DNA of 64,000 nucleotides from Artemia franciscana (lineage: Eukaryota > Arthropoda > Branchiopoda > Anostraca > Artemiidae). Under the pieces are notes generated by a model, which was not told the DNA's origin, did not search any database, and saw only the letters and a program-made list of their open reading frames with translations. Shown here one piece after another: positions 23,150 through 33,539 of the stretch. Position numbers and translations under genes: made by a program. Location of the stretch: assembly GCF_032884065.1 (NCBI RefSeq), contig NC_088873.1, positions 25,304,625 through 25,368,624 on the forward strand. Reading direction: 5' to 3'. The stretch's first letter is position 1. Each line of letters begins with the position of its first letter.

Positions 23150-23900
23150 TTGTTTGGCTGTTAGGGAGCAAGGCAGATGCCTCAAGGGTGTATTTTAATG
23201 CCAAAACATCCTAACTCTTATTGAACCTTCTTGTAAATATAGAAACCGTTCTAAGAAAGGAGCAGCAGGAGTTGGAGGTACAAATTGATATTTAATTGCT
23301 CTTGATTTCTGGGAGCATTTCTGGTCTATGCTGTTATAATGAAAGTAAAGAATAACATTAGATCCCAAAATGAACAGAATTTATTCTATGTGGGATATAT
23401 GGAATGATTTTCATCTCTACCTCCACCTCCACCTTGTCTCTATTCTTTTCATCTCTATTTCCACCTCATGGCTGTAGAAACCTTGGAGGATGCTTATTTG
23501 ATCAGGAATAGAGAGTTCAAGTCAAAAGGGATTGGAGACCAACCAGTCCGGTCTCCAAATACAGCTTCACTTCCTTGGAAAAATCCCTACCCCTCCCCTA
23601 CAAAAGATCCTCTAGACAATTCAGTCTGAAAAATTCACCCTAATTAATTATCCCTAATGTAATCTTCACACATAAAATTGATTTGGCAGGGAGAAAGTGA
23701 GACAAATAAAGAAAAAATTGAATAGGAATTCTGGCAAATACTCCAATTCACCCCCTCCCCCCCAAAAAAAAAAAACTTCACTTCCTATGAAAAATACTCC
23801 TTGTCAAATACCCCCCCTGCAGAAAATTCACCACCACCCTACCCAAAAATGTATCCACACTTCCCAATAACCAATACTATAGGTAAACAATAGACATTAT
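23150..23900. repeat. Repeat DNA flanking the LINE, low complexity
   Basis: 23200-23400 is a diverged copy of 19640-20000 (ctcttgatttct..gagcatttctggtct; agaatttattctatgtgg). 23480-23545 carries the gattggagaccaacc repeat. From 23590 onward the sequence is C- and A-rich low complexity. No gene is seen. Confidence 0.5.
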
Positions 23901-23929
23901 TTATTACTTAAAGTCCTTTTTCCAGGGGC

Positions 23930-25000
23930 TTTGAGGGGTCTTGTTATATCCAAAGGCATTGTTATTTGACCTTTCAACTATGCTGAACAAAATTGCTATC
24001 TCGAAATTTTGATCTGATGATTTTGAGAGAAACAGGGGGTTGGAGGGCAGCTAGTTGTCCTCCAATATTTTTGGTTGCTTACAAAGGACACTAGAACTTT
24101 TAATTTCCATTTGAATGAGCTCTTTTGCAATATTCTAGGATTATTGGTTTTATACAATCACCCCTGAGAAAAATAAACATGCATCTGTAATCTTTTCTCT
24201 GGCAAAAAGTAATAAATTCCGTATTTTTAAAGATAGGGGCTTAGAGCCTCCATGGTAGAGTTTTTTCTAATATGCTTACTCTGATGGTGTGATTTTCATT
24301 TAGCTTCTCTGACTTTTAGGGAGTGTTTCCCCCCTCTTTTGAAATTCCAGGAAATTTTCTCAGGCTAGTAGCCAGGACCAGATTTAAATCTTTGGCGCCC
24401 CTAGGCCCAAGCAATTTTTTTGAGGAGACAGATTTTTCTGGGGAAATCCACAAAAATTTGGGGATAGTGGAAGCCCTGAACAGAAGACAACTGATGAGTG
24501 ATGAGCCAAAAGTAATGCAAGAGATATGTGATACCAAGCTCTCAGCTGTAATTTTTGGGAGACATCTGACAACTTATTAGCAGCTATGGAATTCCTGTGT
24601 TGTTTTAAAATCACTTTTCTGTGAATAAGCAGCACAGCAGCAAAGTGCACATGACACTTCGAAAATGAATCACATCAGTCCTGTTTTGTTAAGAAAAAAT
24701 AGTTTTTTGCACCCCTTGCCATTGTGTGCCTCTAGGGCCAAGCTTAGTGGGTGTATGTGTATCCTGGCCTGCTTGTAGTCTTTGATGGGTAACACTAAAC
24801 TTAGTCAATGCTATATTTTTGGAAATAGCATAATATGCCGATTTTCTTGTATATCTGTCGATATAAAAATTCCATTTTTGGAGTTGTGGTTACTATTGAG
24901 CTGCATCTCTCCTTACTTACAGTTTGTCACCACAAACTGTTTGATAAGCTTTTTGACAAAGTCAACAATTTGTAAAGGATAGCAAACAATAACTTGAAAT
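23930..25000. repeat. Composite dispersed repeat (copy 1), homologous to about 62620-63220
   Basis: From about 23930 (ggggtcttgttatatcc) through the ccaatatttttggt, cactagaactttt, gcatctgtaatctt and tgatggtgtgattttcatt blocks, the order and spacing match 62610-63020. After the MITE the match resumes (gatgggtaaca, then gttactattgagc..catc..tcctta) at 24785-24960 versus 63048-63200. The shared span gives a paralogous empty site for the MITE at 24373-24771. No protein is encoded. Confidence 0.6.
24373..24771. mobile_element. hAT-like MITE, 399 bp, with 8 bp target duplication
   Basis: Ends are caggaccagat (left) and atcctggcctg (right), which are inverted repeats with two mismatches. Flanks are ctagtagc (24365-24372) and cttgtagt (24772-24779), an 8 bp duplication with two mismatches. 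CAG-type ends and 8 bp duplications are typical of hAT transposons. The homologous repeat near 63030-63050 lacks this insert. There is no transposase inside; the open frames at 24323-24580 and on the other strand merely cross it. Confidence 0.7.
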
Positions 25001-25349
25001 TTCACTGTGTTGAAATTACAAAATTATTAATTAAAACTCAAATCAAGCTACTCCTGACCAAATCTAGACCATTTAATATAAGCAAGTTTGCTTTATTTTG
25101 GACTGCAGACTACTTTAGTGGAAGAATGCAGGTTTTATGTATTTGAATCAATGAATTGAATCATTAATTGTGGACTGTTTTGAGTTACCCCCAGATGGAA
25201 GATGTCTTTGACCTATACCTTTTCTGCTTTTCATATATGATTTATAAAATACTTGGAGTCTGGGTTTTGCCAGGGCCCCAGCTCTTGGCACACTTGCACA
25301 TTTTTGATTTTCTAATTAGAAATTCTGGTGAGACTTTAATTCCTGCTTC

Positions 25350-26600
25350 ATGTTAATGCATCAAAGAATTATCAATTTTATAGGATTTGTTTTCTTCTTG
25401 GGTTCATGTTTATTCTCACTATTTCTTCTCTTTAAATCACAGTTTTTATTTACAATTCAGTGTGATCATCCTTGTTGCTTTTCTCTTAACTGCAGGTTTT
25501 GTTGTCCAGTATTTTCATTTGAGATTTGGTGTGATGCTTGGTGTCCCATGTCTCCTAGCTGCATATCTTGTCTGTACTTCAATTTCATGCATGATTATAT
25601 CTGAAATTTTGCCATACCCTTTGCTTTAGCTGTTCAGATCCATTCAAAATCGTTTCCAAGAAAAAACTATACAAATATACCTACATAAATAAATAGATAG
25701 TTGCTTGTTTAAAGGGAGTATATATATTCATTTTTAGTTTTAAGTCAAGAGGTATCAAATGAGTAATTTCAATATAGTTAAGAGTTAATTTTGATAGAGT
25801 TGTGGCATGAATTCAATTCCTCCTCCTTGTTAATACGTCAAAGAATCATCCATTTTACAGGATTTGTTTTCCTCTGGGACTCGTTTTGATTCTCACTGTT
25901 GCTTCTCTTCTAACCACGGATTTCATTTACAATTTGATGTATTTGTTGTGATGCAGATCTTTTTGAGCTTCATTTTCGCATATCATTACTTCCGATTATG
26001 TAATTTTCCATTGCCTATGTACTCTGAAATATCTAAAACATGGATTGGCATAATCATAGTTTTATTCTTTAGTTTCAAATCATAGGATGGCAAATCAGCA
26101 ATTTCAGTTAAATTAAGAAATTGTGTTGTGAATTCCATTCCTTTTTCCTGCTTATCCTTTACTGACGCTAAATAACACGTTTCTCATTCAGTTGAGGCTT
26201 CTGAAATATTTAAATTCCAGAAGAGCATAATTATTCTGATATTCTTTAGTTTTAAGTCACATTTTTGCTTGCAGTTCAATGTGATTTATTTTGCGTGCCT
26301 TTTTAAAGGCCCACAAACAAAAAGGCAAGTTCCGTGCCTTTTTATACAGCTGTTCAGGGTCATTTGTCATCTTGTGTAATTCTGTATATATCATGAAATC
26401 TAAATAAAATTTCCTCCTTCCTGTTTTTCAATCACAGACCCACACATGCTAAACTGACACGTTCATTTGTTCCATTGTAATTCTGCTTTGTCTTCTATCC
26501 CCACGCATGCACTAAACTAACGCGCCCCTTCAATCCGTTGTAATATTGCTTTGTCTTATAACCCCAAGTTTCATGATTTGACATTTTTATTGGCAATTCA
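25350..26600 (+). repeat. Diverged tandem repeats (~230-290 bp units)
   Basis: At least two clear units (25375-25640, 25850-26090) and a weaker one (26100-26360) share aggatttgttttc, tctcact.tt.cttctct..a.cac, and ttcatttacaatt..gtgt blocks. The same family appears at 46735-46910 and 47085-47290 (cagactcat...ctaacac.ttcctccat; gcaattcaatgtga). Hydrophobic open frames here (25350-25604, 25387-25629, 25864-26085) come from T-rich repeat sequence and lack conservation between units. Confidence 0.55.
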
Positions 26601-26929
26601 GTGTCATTTTTGCTGTTTCTTTTTTTATATGACATCACTCAAATGATTTTTTTTCAAAATTTAAGTTCTAAACGAATTTTTTTTCGAAATCATGACTTAT
26701 CAAGATCTTAAAATCCTAAAATCTTAAATCTTAAAAGAGTCAATTTTCAAAGAAAGAAAAGAAGTGAGCTGTTTTTGAGAAAAAATACATATATAAATAA
26801 ATAAACAATTATTGCTTGTTTAAAGAGGGTAGGTGGATAATATACATGTGTATTACATGATGTATCACGAATGTTCTTTTTTTTTCTCAAAATGGCAATA
26901 TATTCGGCTTCTGTTCATTTGAGATAATA

Positions 26930-26944
26930 CTATGATTAGAACTA
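26930..26944. repeat. Left target-site duplication of the Penelope-like element
   Basis: ctatgattagaacta, identical to 30070-30084. It defines the left insertion boundary. Confidence 0.85.
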
Positions 26945-27461
26945 AACAAATACAACGTAGAAACAATAGGGAAAGTTTTTTCAAGACAATGGAAATTATT
27001 TATGTAGATATTTCGGCCCTATGTCCAAGGGCCGTCTTCAGCACAATACAATACTATATATATATAAAAGAACTTACATCAAATTGTGAGAATTAAAACT
27101 GAATATAAAAACACTTATTAAAACAATTTTTTTTTTTAAATATAGCCCTCGCATCCTTACTTCAGCGAAGTTCAACCAGGACTGGCGAAAAGAATGAAAT
27201 GAAGAAATATAAACTCATTCAAACTAAAGAGAATAAAATGATTAGATGCAATTTCTTAAAGCTAATCTTGGTTGTTTAGCAGCCTGTCTCAAAGGCCTTT
27301 TCGTAGTTGGTTCAGTACTATTATAAATTGGTTTAGTAAAATATTTTGTTAGATCATTTTTAATTAAATTTGAGTATAAAGAATTTAGTGAGTATTCCCC
27401 CAAGTCCCTGTTCAAAGAAATATTTTTATTTATTTTGAGATTAATTTCAATTGATTCTCGA
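26945..27461 (-). repeat. PLE inverted arm (reverse complement of 29521-30040)
   Basis: The arm starts right after the target duplication (aacaaatacaacgtagaaac) and ends at gattctcga, where the forward coding sequence takes over. It includes the reversed end of the GIY-YIG ORF, the reversed 3' UTR and a reversed hammerhead-like motif. Divergence from its partner is low (a few changes, for example in the T-run near 27126 and gctcgcatcc versus gctagggc), so both arms probably date from one insertion. Confidence 0.88.
27008..27041 (-). ncRNA. Hammerhead-like motif in the PLE inverted arm
   Basis: This is the reverse complement of the motif at 29943-29976. It has a CTGAAGA box, a GC-rich hairpin and a GAAATATC box in the same spacing. 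PLE terminal regions are known to carry hammerhead ribozymes. Activity is doubtful; see the + strand copy. Confidence 0.45.
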
Positions 27462-29741
27462 AAACCTGTCCACCGTTGATTTTGTTCAAGTTGTTAGATT
27501 AGAAAGGAATTTGTTTAGCCACGATTTTCGCTTGTCCAAGGAACGCCTCTATAAAAAATTAGAGGGCTTACGAAATGAATCTTCGATGAGAAACCGTATT
27601 TATTCTCCAAGATTCACTCCTGGGCCTGCTATCGTTAACCTCTCTTCTAAAACATTGGAACCCCAGGAAATCGAAACACTAGAAAAAGGTCCGAAATTTT
27701 TTTTTCTACCGAAACAGGTTCCTGTGGCAGATATAGTTTCCTCTCTTGAGTCCGCTTTGCATAAACACTATCCTTCTGTCTCTAACCCGGATGAAGTTAG
27801 ATCTGGTCTAATAAATATCCTCTATAATAGCCAAAAAAAGTTTAAGCCTCCTACTAATTCCACACCGGAAAATTTGCATGACATAAAAATACTATCTAAT
27901 CTCCGAAAAGATCCTTCTATTATAATAACTAAAGCAGACAAAAGCAATTCACTTGTTGTCATGAATACAACAGACTATGACAACAAAATTTTTTCGCTTT
28001 TAAATGACACAATTACATATCAAACAATAACTCATGATCCTACTGATCAGTTCACTAATAATATTATAAATGAATTAAAGCAGCTAAAACAAAATGGTAA
28101 AATCACCCCACAACTATACAATAAATTTTTTCCCCGTGGTAGTTTCTGTCCTAAACTCTACGGTTTACCAAAAATACATAAACAGGGTATTCCCTTAAGA
28201 CCTATTGTAGCTTGTACTAAAGCTCCCGCTGCCAATATTGGAAAATGGCTTTGTGCAGCTTTCAAACCTTTATTGTATTCTCAAAATTCCTATATTCATA
28301 ACTCGGCAGATTTGATTAAAAAACTTAGCAACACAAGTATTTCAGAAAACACAATAGTTAGTAGTTTCGACATTGTTTCCATGTATACAAATATAGATGT
28401 AACTATTTCAGAGGAATTATTAAAAAACAAAATAGAAGAAAATTACCACTTGATCGAGACTTCAGCGACAGGAATTGATTGTGAAGTTTTAATGACTCTT
28501 GTTAAAATTTGTAATAAGTTTTCTATGTATTTTCAATTTCGCGATTCTTTTTATCAGCAAAAAATGGGTTACCCATGGGGGCACCTTTATCTGGGCTACT
28601 AGCAAATATTTACGTCGAGAATCTTGAGAATTGGGCATTGAATTCTTATTTTCTAAAACATGTCTATTGGGGTCGTTATATGGATAACGTAATTTCACTT
28701 TGGAATTATGGGGAAGCTGAACTTCGGGGCTTCTTAGATCATCTTAACACTTATGACCGAAATTTGCAGTTCACCCTTGAAGTTGAAATTGAAAATAAAC
28801 TACCGTTTTTAGATGTATTAATTATTCGTAATGCTGATGAACTGGATTTTACTATATATCGAAAGCCAACACAAAACAATAGATATCTTCACTTTAATTC
28901 AAATCACCCCCCACAAGTTAAAAGAGCAGTTGTAATTTCCCTCATTGATCGTGCCCTAAATATTTGCTCCCATTCATATATAAATGCAGAAATAAATTTT
29001 ATCAGAGATATTCTTTTTGGTAATGGATACCCCATTCCTTTTGTAAATAAAATAATTAGCCGTAGAATAAAAAGACATTCTTGTAAAATCGAAGAAGATA
29101 CTTCACAATGTGAGGCTATTGATAAGCCCTCAAATATTGTCTATCTTCCGTATATCCCAAAGATTACAACAAAATTAAAAAATATTTGCACAAAAAATAA
29201 TCTGTACGTAGTTTTTACTAATAATTTTAAAATCATCAATTTCTTAAATTCGGGTAAAGATAAGACCCCAGTTACTCGCCAAAGAGGGGTCTATCAAATA
29301 CCCTGTGATTGCGGAAAATACTATGTCGGCAGGACCCATCAGAATCTAGACAAAAGGTTACAACAGCATAAAAATGACATAGACAAGGCCTTAATTTCAA
29401 ATGGTTCCAACAATTCCTTTGATTCTGCTCTAGGTTGGCATATATTTAATAATCCGTCCCACATGATACTTTTTGAAAACTCTTCACTCATTAGTAATGA
29501 TTTGGGAATAAAACAGGTGGTTCGAGAATCAATTGAAATTAATCTCAAAATAAATAAAAATATTTCTTTGAACAGGGACTTGGGGGAATACTCACTAAAT
29601 TCTTTATACTCAAATTTAATTAAAAATGATCTAACAAAATATTTTACTAAACCAATTTATAATAGTACTGAACCAACTACGAAAAGGCCTTTGAGACAGG
29701 CTGCTAAACAAGCAAGATTAGCTTTAAGAAATTGCATCTAA
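27451..29741 (+). pseudogene. PLE polyprotein: reverse transcriptase + GIY-YIG endonuclease (one frameshift)
   Basis: Frame 1 (27451-28602) holds the N-terminal domain and RT motifs: IITKADKSNSLVVMN, FCPKLYGLPKIHKQGIPLRP, SSFDIVSMYTNI. Near 28570 the reading shifts by one base: KMGYPWGHLYLGY ends in a stop, while the next frame resumes with MGAPLSGLLANIYVE. The polymerase box reads RYMDNVISL at about 28675-28700, with Asn where the second catalytic Asp is expected. LPFLDVLIIR and YRKPTQNNRYLHFNSNHP follow as in PLEs. The C-terminal nuclease has GVYQIPCDCGKYYVGRT and LDKRLQQHKNDI. The N-terminus begins at the junction with the inverted arm, so the first codons are likely lost. Confidence 0.9.
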
Positions 29742-29942
29742 TCATTTTATTCTCTTTAGTTTGAATGAGTTTATATTTCTTCATTTCATTCTTTTCGCCA
29801 GTCCTGGTTGAACTTCGCTGAAGTAAGGATGCTAGGGCTATATTTTTAAAAAAAATTGTTTTAATAAGTGTTTTTATATTCAGTTTTAATTCTCACAATT
29901 TGATGTAAGTTCTTTTATATATATATATAGTATTGTATTGTG

Positions 29943-29976
29943 CTGAAGACGGCCCTTGGACATAGGGCCGAAATAT
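29943..29976 (+). ncRNA. Hammerhead-ribozyme-like motif in the PLE 3' region
   Basis: CTGAAGA (matching the CUGANGA core) is followed by the hairpin cggccc / gggccg and then GAAATATC (the GAAA core plus a possible UH cleavage site). Strict core geometry leaves a C opposite C at the base of stem II, so it may be a degenerate or minimal form. PLEs are known to carry hammerheads in their terminal repeats. I could not fold it here. Confidence 0.5.
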
Positions 29977-30069
29977 CTACATAAATAATTTCCATTGTCT
30001 TGAAAAAACTTTCCCTATTGTTTCTACGTTGTATTTGTTTGTTATGGAAAGGCAGTGTGGTCTTCGTCG

Positions 30070-30084
30070 CTATGATTAGAACTA
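30070..30084. repeat. Right target-site duplication of the PLE
   Basis: ctatgattagaacta, identical to 26930-26944. Confidence 0.85.
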
Positions 30085-30198
30085 CTCATTTCTGTGTTTT
30101 TTAGTGTCCAAAATCTGTATTATTTTCTTACTTGAGCTTTAAAATATTTTCATAAATAAGGGAGAGAGGCCAAAATAAAGTATGTTTCATATTTTCAG

Positions 30199-30327
30199 GT
30201 ATTTAATGGACACTGACTATATACAAGATAAAGAAGTGTCCCACAAGCAGTCCCACAAGCAGCTAAAGCAGAGGAAAACATTAAAACTTCCTTCTGATGC
30301 TCCACCTGACGTTCAAAAAGGACTTCT
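30199..30327 (+). CDS. Bromodomain gene, exon a (N-terminal linker)
   Basis: An open 129 bp segment lies between a ttttcag acceptor and a gtaagt donor. Read with one base completing the previous codon, it gives YLMDTDYIQDKE..., then a His/Lys/Gln-rich stretch, and ends PSDAPPDVQKGLL. The last two bases join exon b in phase, so the protein continues LLILDVLTRN into the bromodomain. The other two frames have stops. It must be preceded by at least one more exon ending in phase 2, which I did not find between the PLE and the left side of the window. The lysine-rich linker has no recognised domain. Confidence rests on splice sites and phase, not on homology. Confidence 0.7.
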
Positions 30328-30382
30328 GTAAGTTTTTACATAAGCTTGCTAGTAATTTTTGTTTCTTTGATGTTTTGCTATG

Positions 30383-30386
<4 letters not shown>

Positions 30387-30464
<78 letters not shown>
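30387..30464. repeat. 78-base T homopolymer
   Basis: An uninterrupted run of T lies 60 bases inside the intron after exon a. It could be the tail of a minus-strand retro-insertion, or a sequencing/assembly artefact in length. Confidence 0.9.
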
Positions 30465-30468
<4 letters not shown>

Positions 30469-31329
30469 AAAACGTCTTAGAGACTTATACATTTGTTCAT
30501 CTACAACTTTAAAGGATCTTTAGTAAGAAAGGCTTGCAAGTAAGCATTAGTACACACATGTGTGTAGCACCCGTGTTAAAAAGCACTATCCCAATTGATG
30601 TTCTTTTTTCTCTCTTATTCAAAGATCTAAAAAAACTTTCTTTAGACGTTAAAAGCTGTGTTGATACCATTACAATTAAGACAATGATATTAACTTCTAT
30701 GTTTTTTTAAACTGAAAAGTAATGTAATTTTTGAAATACTTCTGTGCATGCACCATCTCATGAGTTACAAACATTCCCCCAGTAATGGGTTAAATTGCAG
30801 GATGAAGCAGAACACCATCATGGGAGGATCTTCTATAAGAGGACAACTGCAGCAGGCGTAAGATTCAAGTCTATGAATAATGGCCTCTGCAAAGGACTGC
30901 CTTGGCCCTGATGGGGTGCCTGGAAGATTTGGGACCCTGTAGTCAACTTTATTCCCGCTGAAGCCTCCATTCAGCCAGAGGTCCCAGGGACTTCTTGCTG
31001 TCCAGTTCTAAGCTGGTTTCAGCGCTTCTGTGTAGAACTGAGAAAATGTGTTTGTCCTCATCCTGCAATGGTTCTGGGATCATTGCTTTTTCTGAAGTCA
31101 AAATAATTTCAATGATTTAAAAAATAGGAAAATTGCAACTTAGGCTAACGATTAATGTTACAACATTAAAAAATTACTATTGTATTGACATTTTGACTTA
31201 TGACTTCAGACGCTTTGAGCTGAACTTATTAGAAATTTCAGAAATTTTTATCGCAGGGGTAGGAAACATGAAACTAGTTGATATCGAATTTATTTACTCA
31301 GGCAGGAAGGATGGGGTACATCAATAGGG

Positions 31330-31720
31330 ATTAGGGCTCATGATGAATAAGGAAGCTGCAAAGTCCTGTTTAGGCTGGGAGGGTATTGGTAATAGGATCC
31401 TAATTGCCTATTTTGTGCCCCTATAGAACCGACTGACAGAGATAGTAGTGACTCAGGTGAATTTTTCATACAGCTGCAGGAACAAATAGACAGGGTCCCA
31501 GGTGGAAATATGGTGTTTTTATTTGGAAATTTTAATTCCCAGGTTGGTAGAAATAGAGATGGTATCCTAGACTGAGTAAATTTGGTGGAGGAAAAGAAAA
31601 CAGTAATAGCTACAGATTACTGCATTTTTTTTGATATAACAATCGAGTTATAACTAATACAGTATTTGGTTATAAAATGACCCATAAGTTAACATGTTAG
31701 TCATGTTATGTTAAAACATA
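31330..31720 (+). pseudogene. RTE-like endonuclease fragment
   Basis: Across frames the sequence yields GLMMNKEAAKSCLGWEGIGN and RILIAYFVPL, then after frame changes a segment equivalent to the GNFNSQVGRNRDG motif (aattttaattcccaggttggtagaaatagagatgg, about 31533-31562). These are the recognisable middle blocks of RTE endonucleases. Several stops lie between them. Confidence 0.65.
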
Positions 31721-32412
31721 TAGCCTTGTCGATTATATTATTGTAAATTGAAGACTGGTAGGATCAATACTAGATACTAGGGTATATAGGAGTGCTGTTA
31801 TTGATCTCAAAAGTGAAGATGTATGTCTAGTATTGTCTAGACTAAATTTAAAGATGAAATTTAGAAAGTGTAACTACCTTGTAGGAAGCTGTGACGTTGG
31901 TAAACTCCAGGAGGGGAATTTTAAAGAAACTCCAGGAATAGTTGATTACTAATCTGGTCAGTCTGAAATTGACAATGTAAAAGATGGATGGAATAATTTA
32001 AGGAAAATAACTTGTGAATTTGCTGATAGTGTCTTTGACAAGTTACAAATGCAGCTAGGAATATTAGTGAAAATGCTTTATGTTTAAATGAGAGGAGAAG
32101 TGGTATGCACAAGAATTATCTAAGTTATAGATCATATGAAAATAAGAAGAATGTAAAGAAAATGGAGAAGGCCTTAAAATATAACTAAGGAGGTGTGAAG
32201 TGGAGGCCCTGGATAAAATTGCCAAGGATCTAGATGATGCAGCTAGATGGCATAACAGTAAAATAGTGTATTGGGAAGAGTTAAAGAGAGATAGGCAGAA
32301 CGTTTTGAGAATGTGCTAAACCAGGGCACAGGAAAAAATATCGAGTCACAGGAAAAAATATTCAGGGAAATGAAAAAGTTTGTGACACCTTGGATGTGAA
32401 GGAAAATTTATT

Positions 32413-32598
32413 TTGTTAGGAAGAATTAGTGGCAGTAGTAAAAGGCTAAAAAATAATAAGGCACCAGGTGCTGATACTGTGGTAAATGAGTTTCTTAAAT
32501 ATGGTGGCTATGAGGTTAGAAATAAGTTACTGAAGATTATGAATATGATTTTTGAAAAGGGAGAAATACCTAGCGATTTCAGGAAAACCCTAGTTTAA
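32413..32598 (+). pseudogene. RTE-like RT N-terminal fragment
   Basis: ISGSSKRLKNNKAPGADTVV and NEFLKYGGYEVRNKLL, then FEKGEIPSDFRKTLV, match the fingers region of RTE reverse transcriptases. The frame ends at 32598. The next block (about 32630-32674, GNYAGINLVHLGIK) is in another frame and runs directly into the hAT insertion site. Confidence 0.75.
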
Positions 32599-33098
32599 AC
32601 CCCTGTATAAGAAAGGGGATAAGAGTGAGAGTGGTAATTATGCAGGCATTAACCTGGTCCATTTAGGTATTAAACAGTGTTCGGACTCGCCTATAAATTC
32701 CAATAAATTCCTATATTTTAATGCACTCCCATAAAATGCCTATATTTTGGCTAAAATCCTATTATTCCTATTATTCGGCTGAAGAGCACTAAGAACATTG
32801 CTCATGATTTGCAATTTTCTGTCCTTTGGTGTAGATTGATAATTAATTACAACTGTTGAGCTTTTTGAACTTAACTAATGCTTTATGTTGGGCTTAGTAA
32901 GCTGCTTCTGCCTGGGCTACGCTGTTGTGTTGACTTAGTAGCCTATGTTTTGTTTTTGTCATGTTGGGTCTGTCCGAAATGAGCAAAGATCAGTATATAG
33001 GCTAGCAGTCTCTGCTTAATGAGACTGGAGTTCTTGCGACTTATGTGTTTCCTGGCTGAACGTTGGCTGGCTGATGTGAATACGGCCCAGTTATTCAA

Positions 33099-33431
33099 AT
33101 GGGCTATTCTAAGATAGTTGCTAATCGAGGGAAGTATAATAGACGTGCACTGGGTAGGCTATATGCTACATTCTGTGATCAATCTGTCCTTTATCTATCT
33201 GGTCTTTATCCCCTTCTAAAGAAAAATGATTTTAATCAGATTCGGACTTTTTATTTCAGATATTGTAAATTTTTACTTTATCTCCCCCCTTGGTATAGCA
33301 ATGGTAAGATAATTCGTAAGTTTGATGTCCCTGATATAAGTGCAAAGTTGGCCCTCCTGCATGGAAGATTGTCGGAATCAGCTTTTTATCGGTTATCGCC
33401 TCATCATCCTTTGGTCCGTCTGTTCGGTTAA
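33099..33431 (+). pseudogene. LINE C-terminal fragment carried inside the hAT element
   Basis: A 110-codon frame includes GRLYATFCDQSVLYLSGLYP and FYFRYCKFLLYLPPWYSNGK, then DVPDISAKLALLHGRLSES. This resembles the C-terminal domain of LINE ORF2 proteins (the CKFLL-LPPWY block). No RT motifs precede it inside the element, so it looks like captured or inserted debris. A minus-strand frame over it is a shadow. Confidence 0.55.
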
Positions 33432-33539
33432 TCTCATTGTAGCATAGTTTTTTTTTATGGCACTTGGTATTAACCAAGCAACATATAGCAATCGCAAATT
33501 CTGTCGGTCCTGGTTTTGCTACTTTAGGCACTTCCAGGT

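Larger units (their letters stand above)
26945..30069 (+). mobile_element. Penelope-like element (PLE) with inverted 5' partial copy
   Basis: A 3.1 kb element lies between perfect 15 bp duplications. It holds RT (27451-28602, then 28575 on) followed by a GIY-YIG endonuclease domain, the combination that defines endonuclease-bearing PLEs. The first ~517 bp (26945-27461) is the reverse complement of the coding 3' end plus 3' UTR (29521-30040), so the element folds back on itself. The last 29 bases (gttatggaaaggcagtgtgg...) are missing from the inverted arm. Partial inverted or tandem copies at PLE 5' ends are known for the family. One frameshift and a changed RT active site make this copy inactive. 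Confidence 0.92.

Noticed and set aside
25350..26085. Hydrophobic frames resembling membrane proteins
   Set aside because: They come from T-rich tandem repeat units and are not conserved between units.
27037..27462. Minus-strand coding signal in the PLE left arm as a separate gene
   Set aside because: It is the inverted copy of the PLE's own C-terminal coding end and 3' UTR.
30297..30512. 71-codon frame running through exon a's donor
   Set aside because: Mostly phenylalanine encoded by the poly-T run; wrong frame for exon a.
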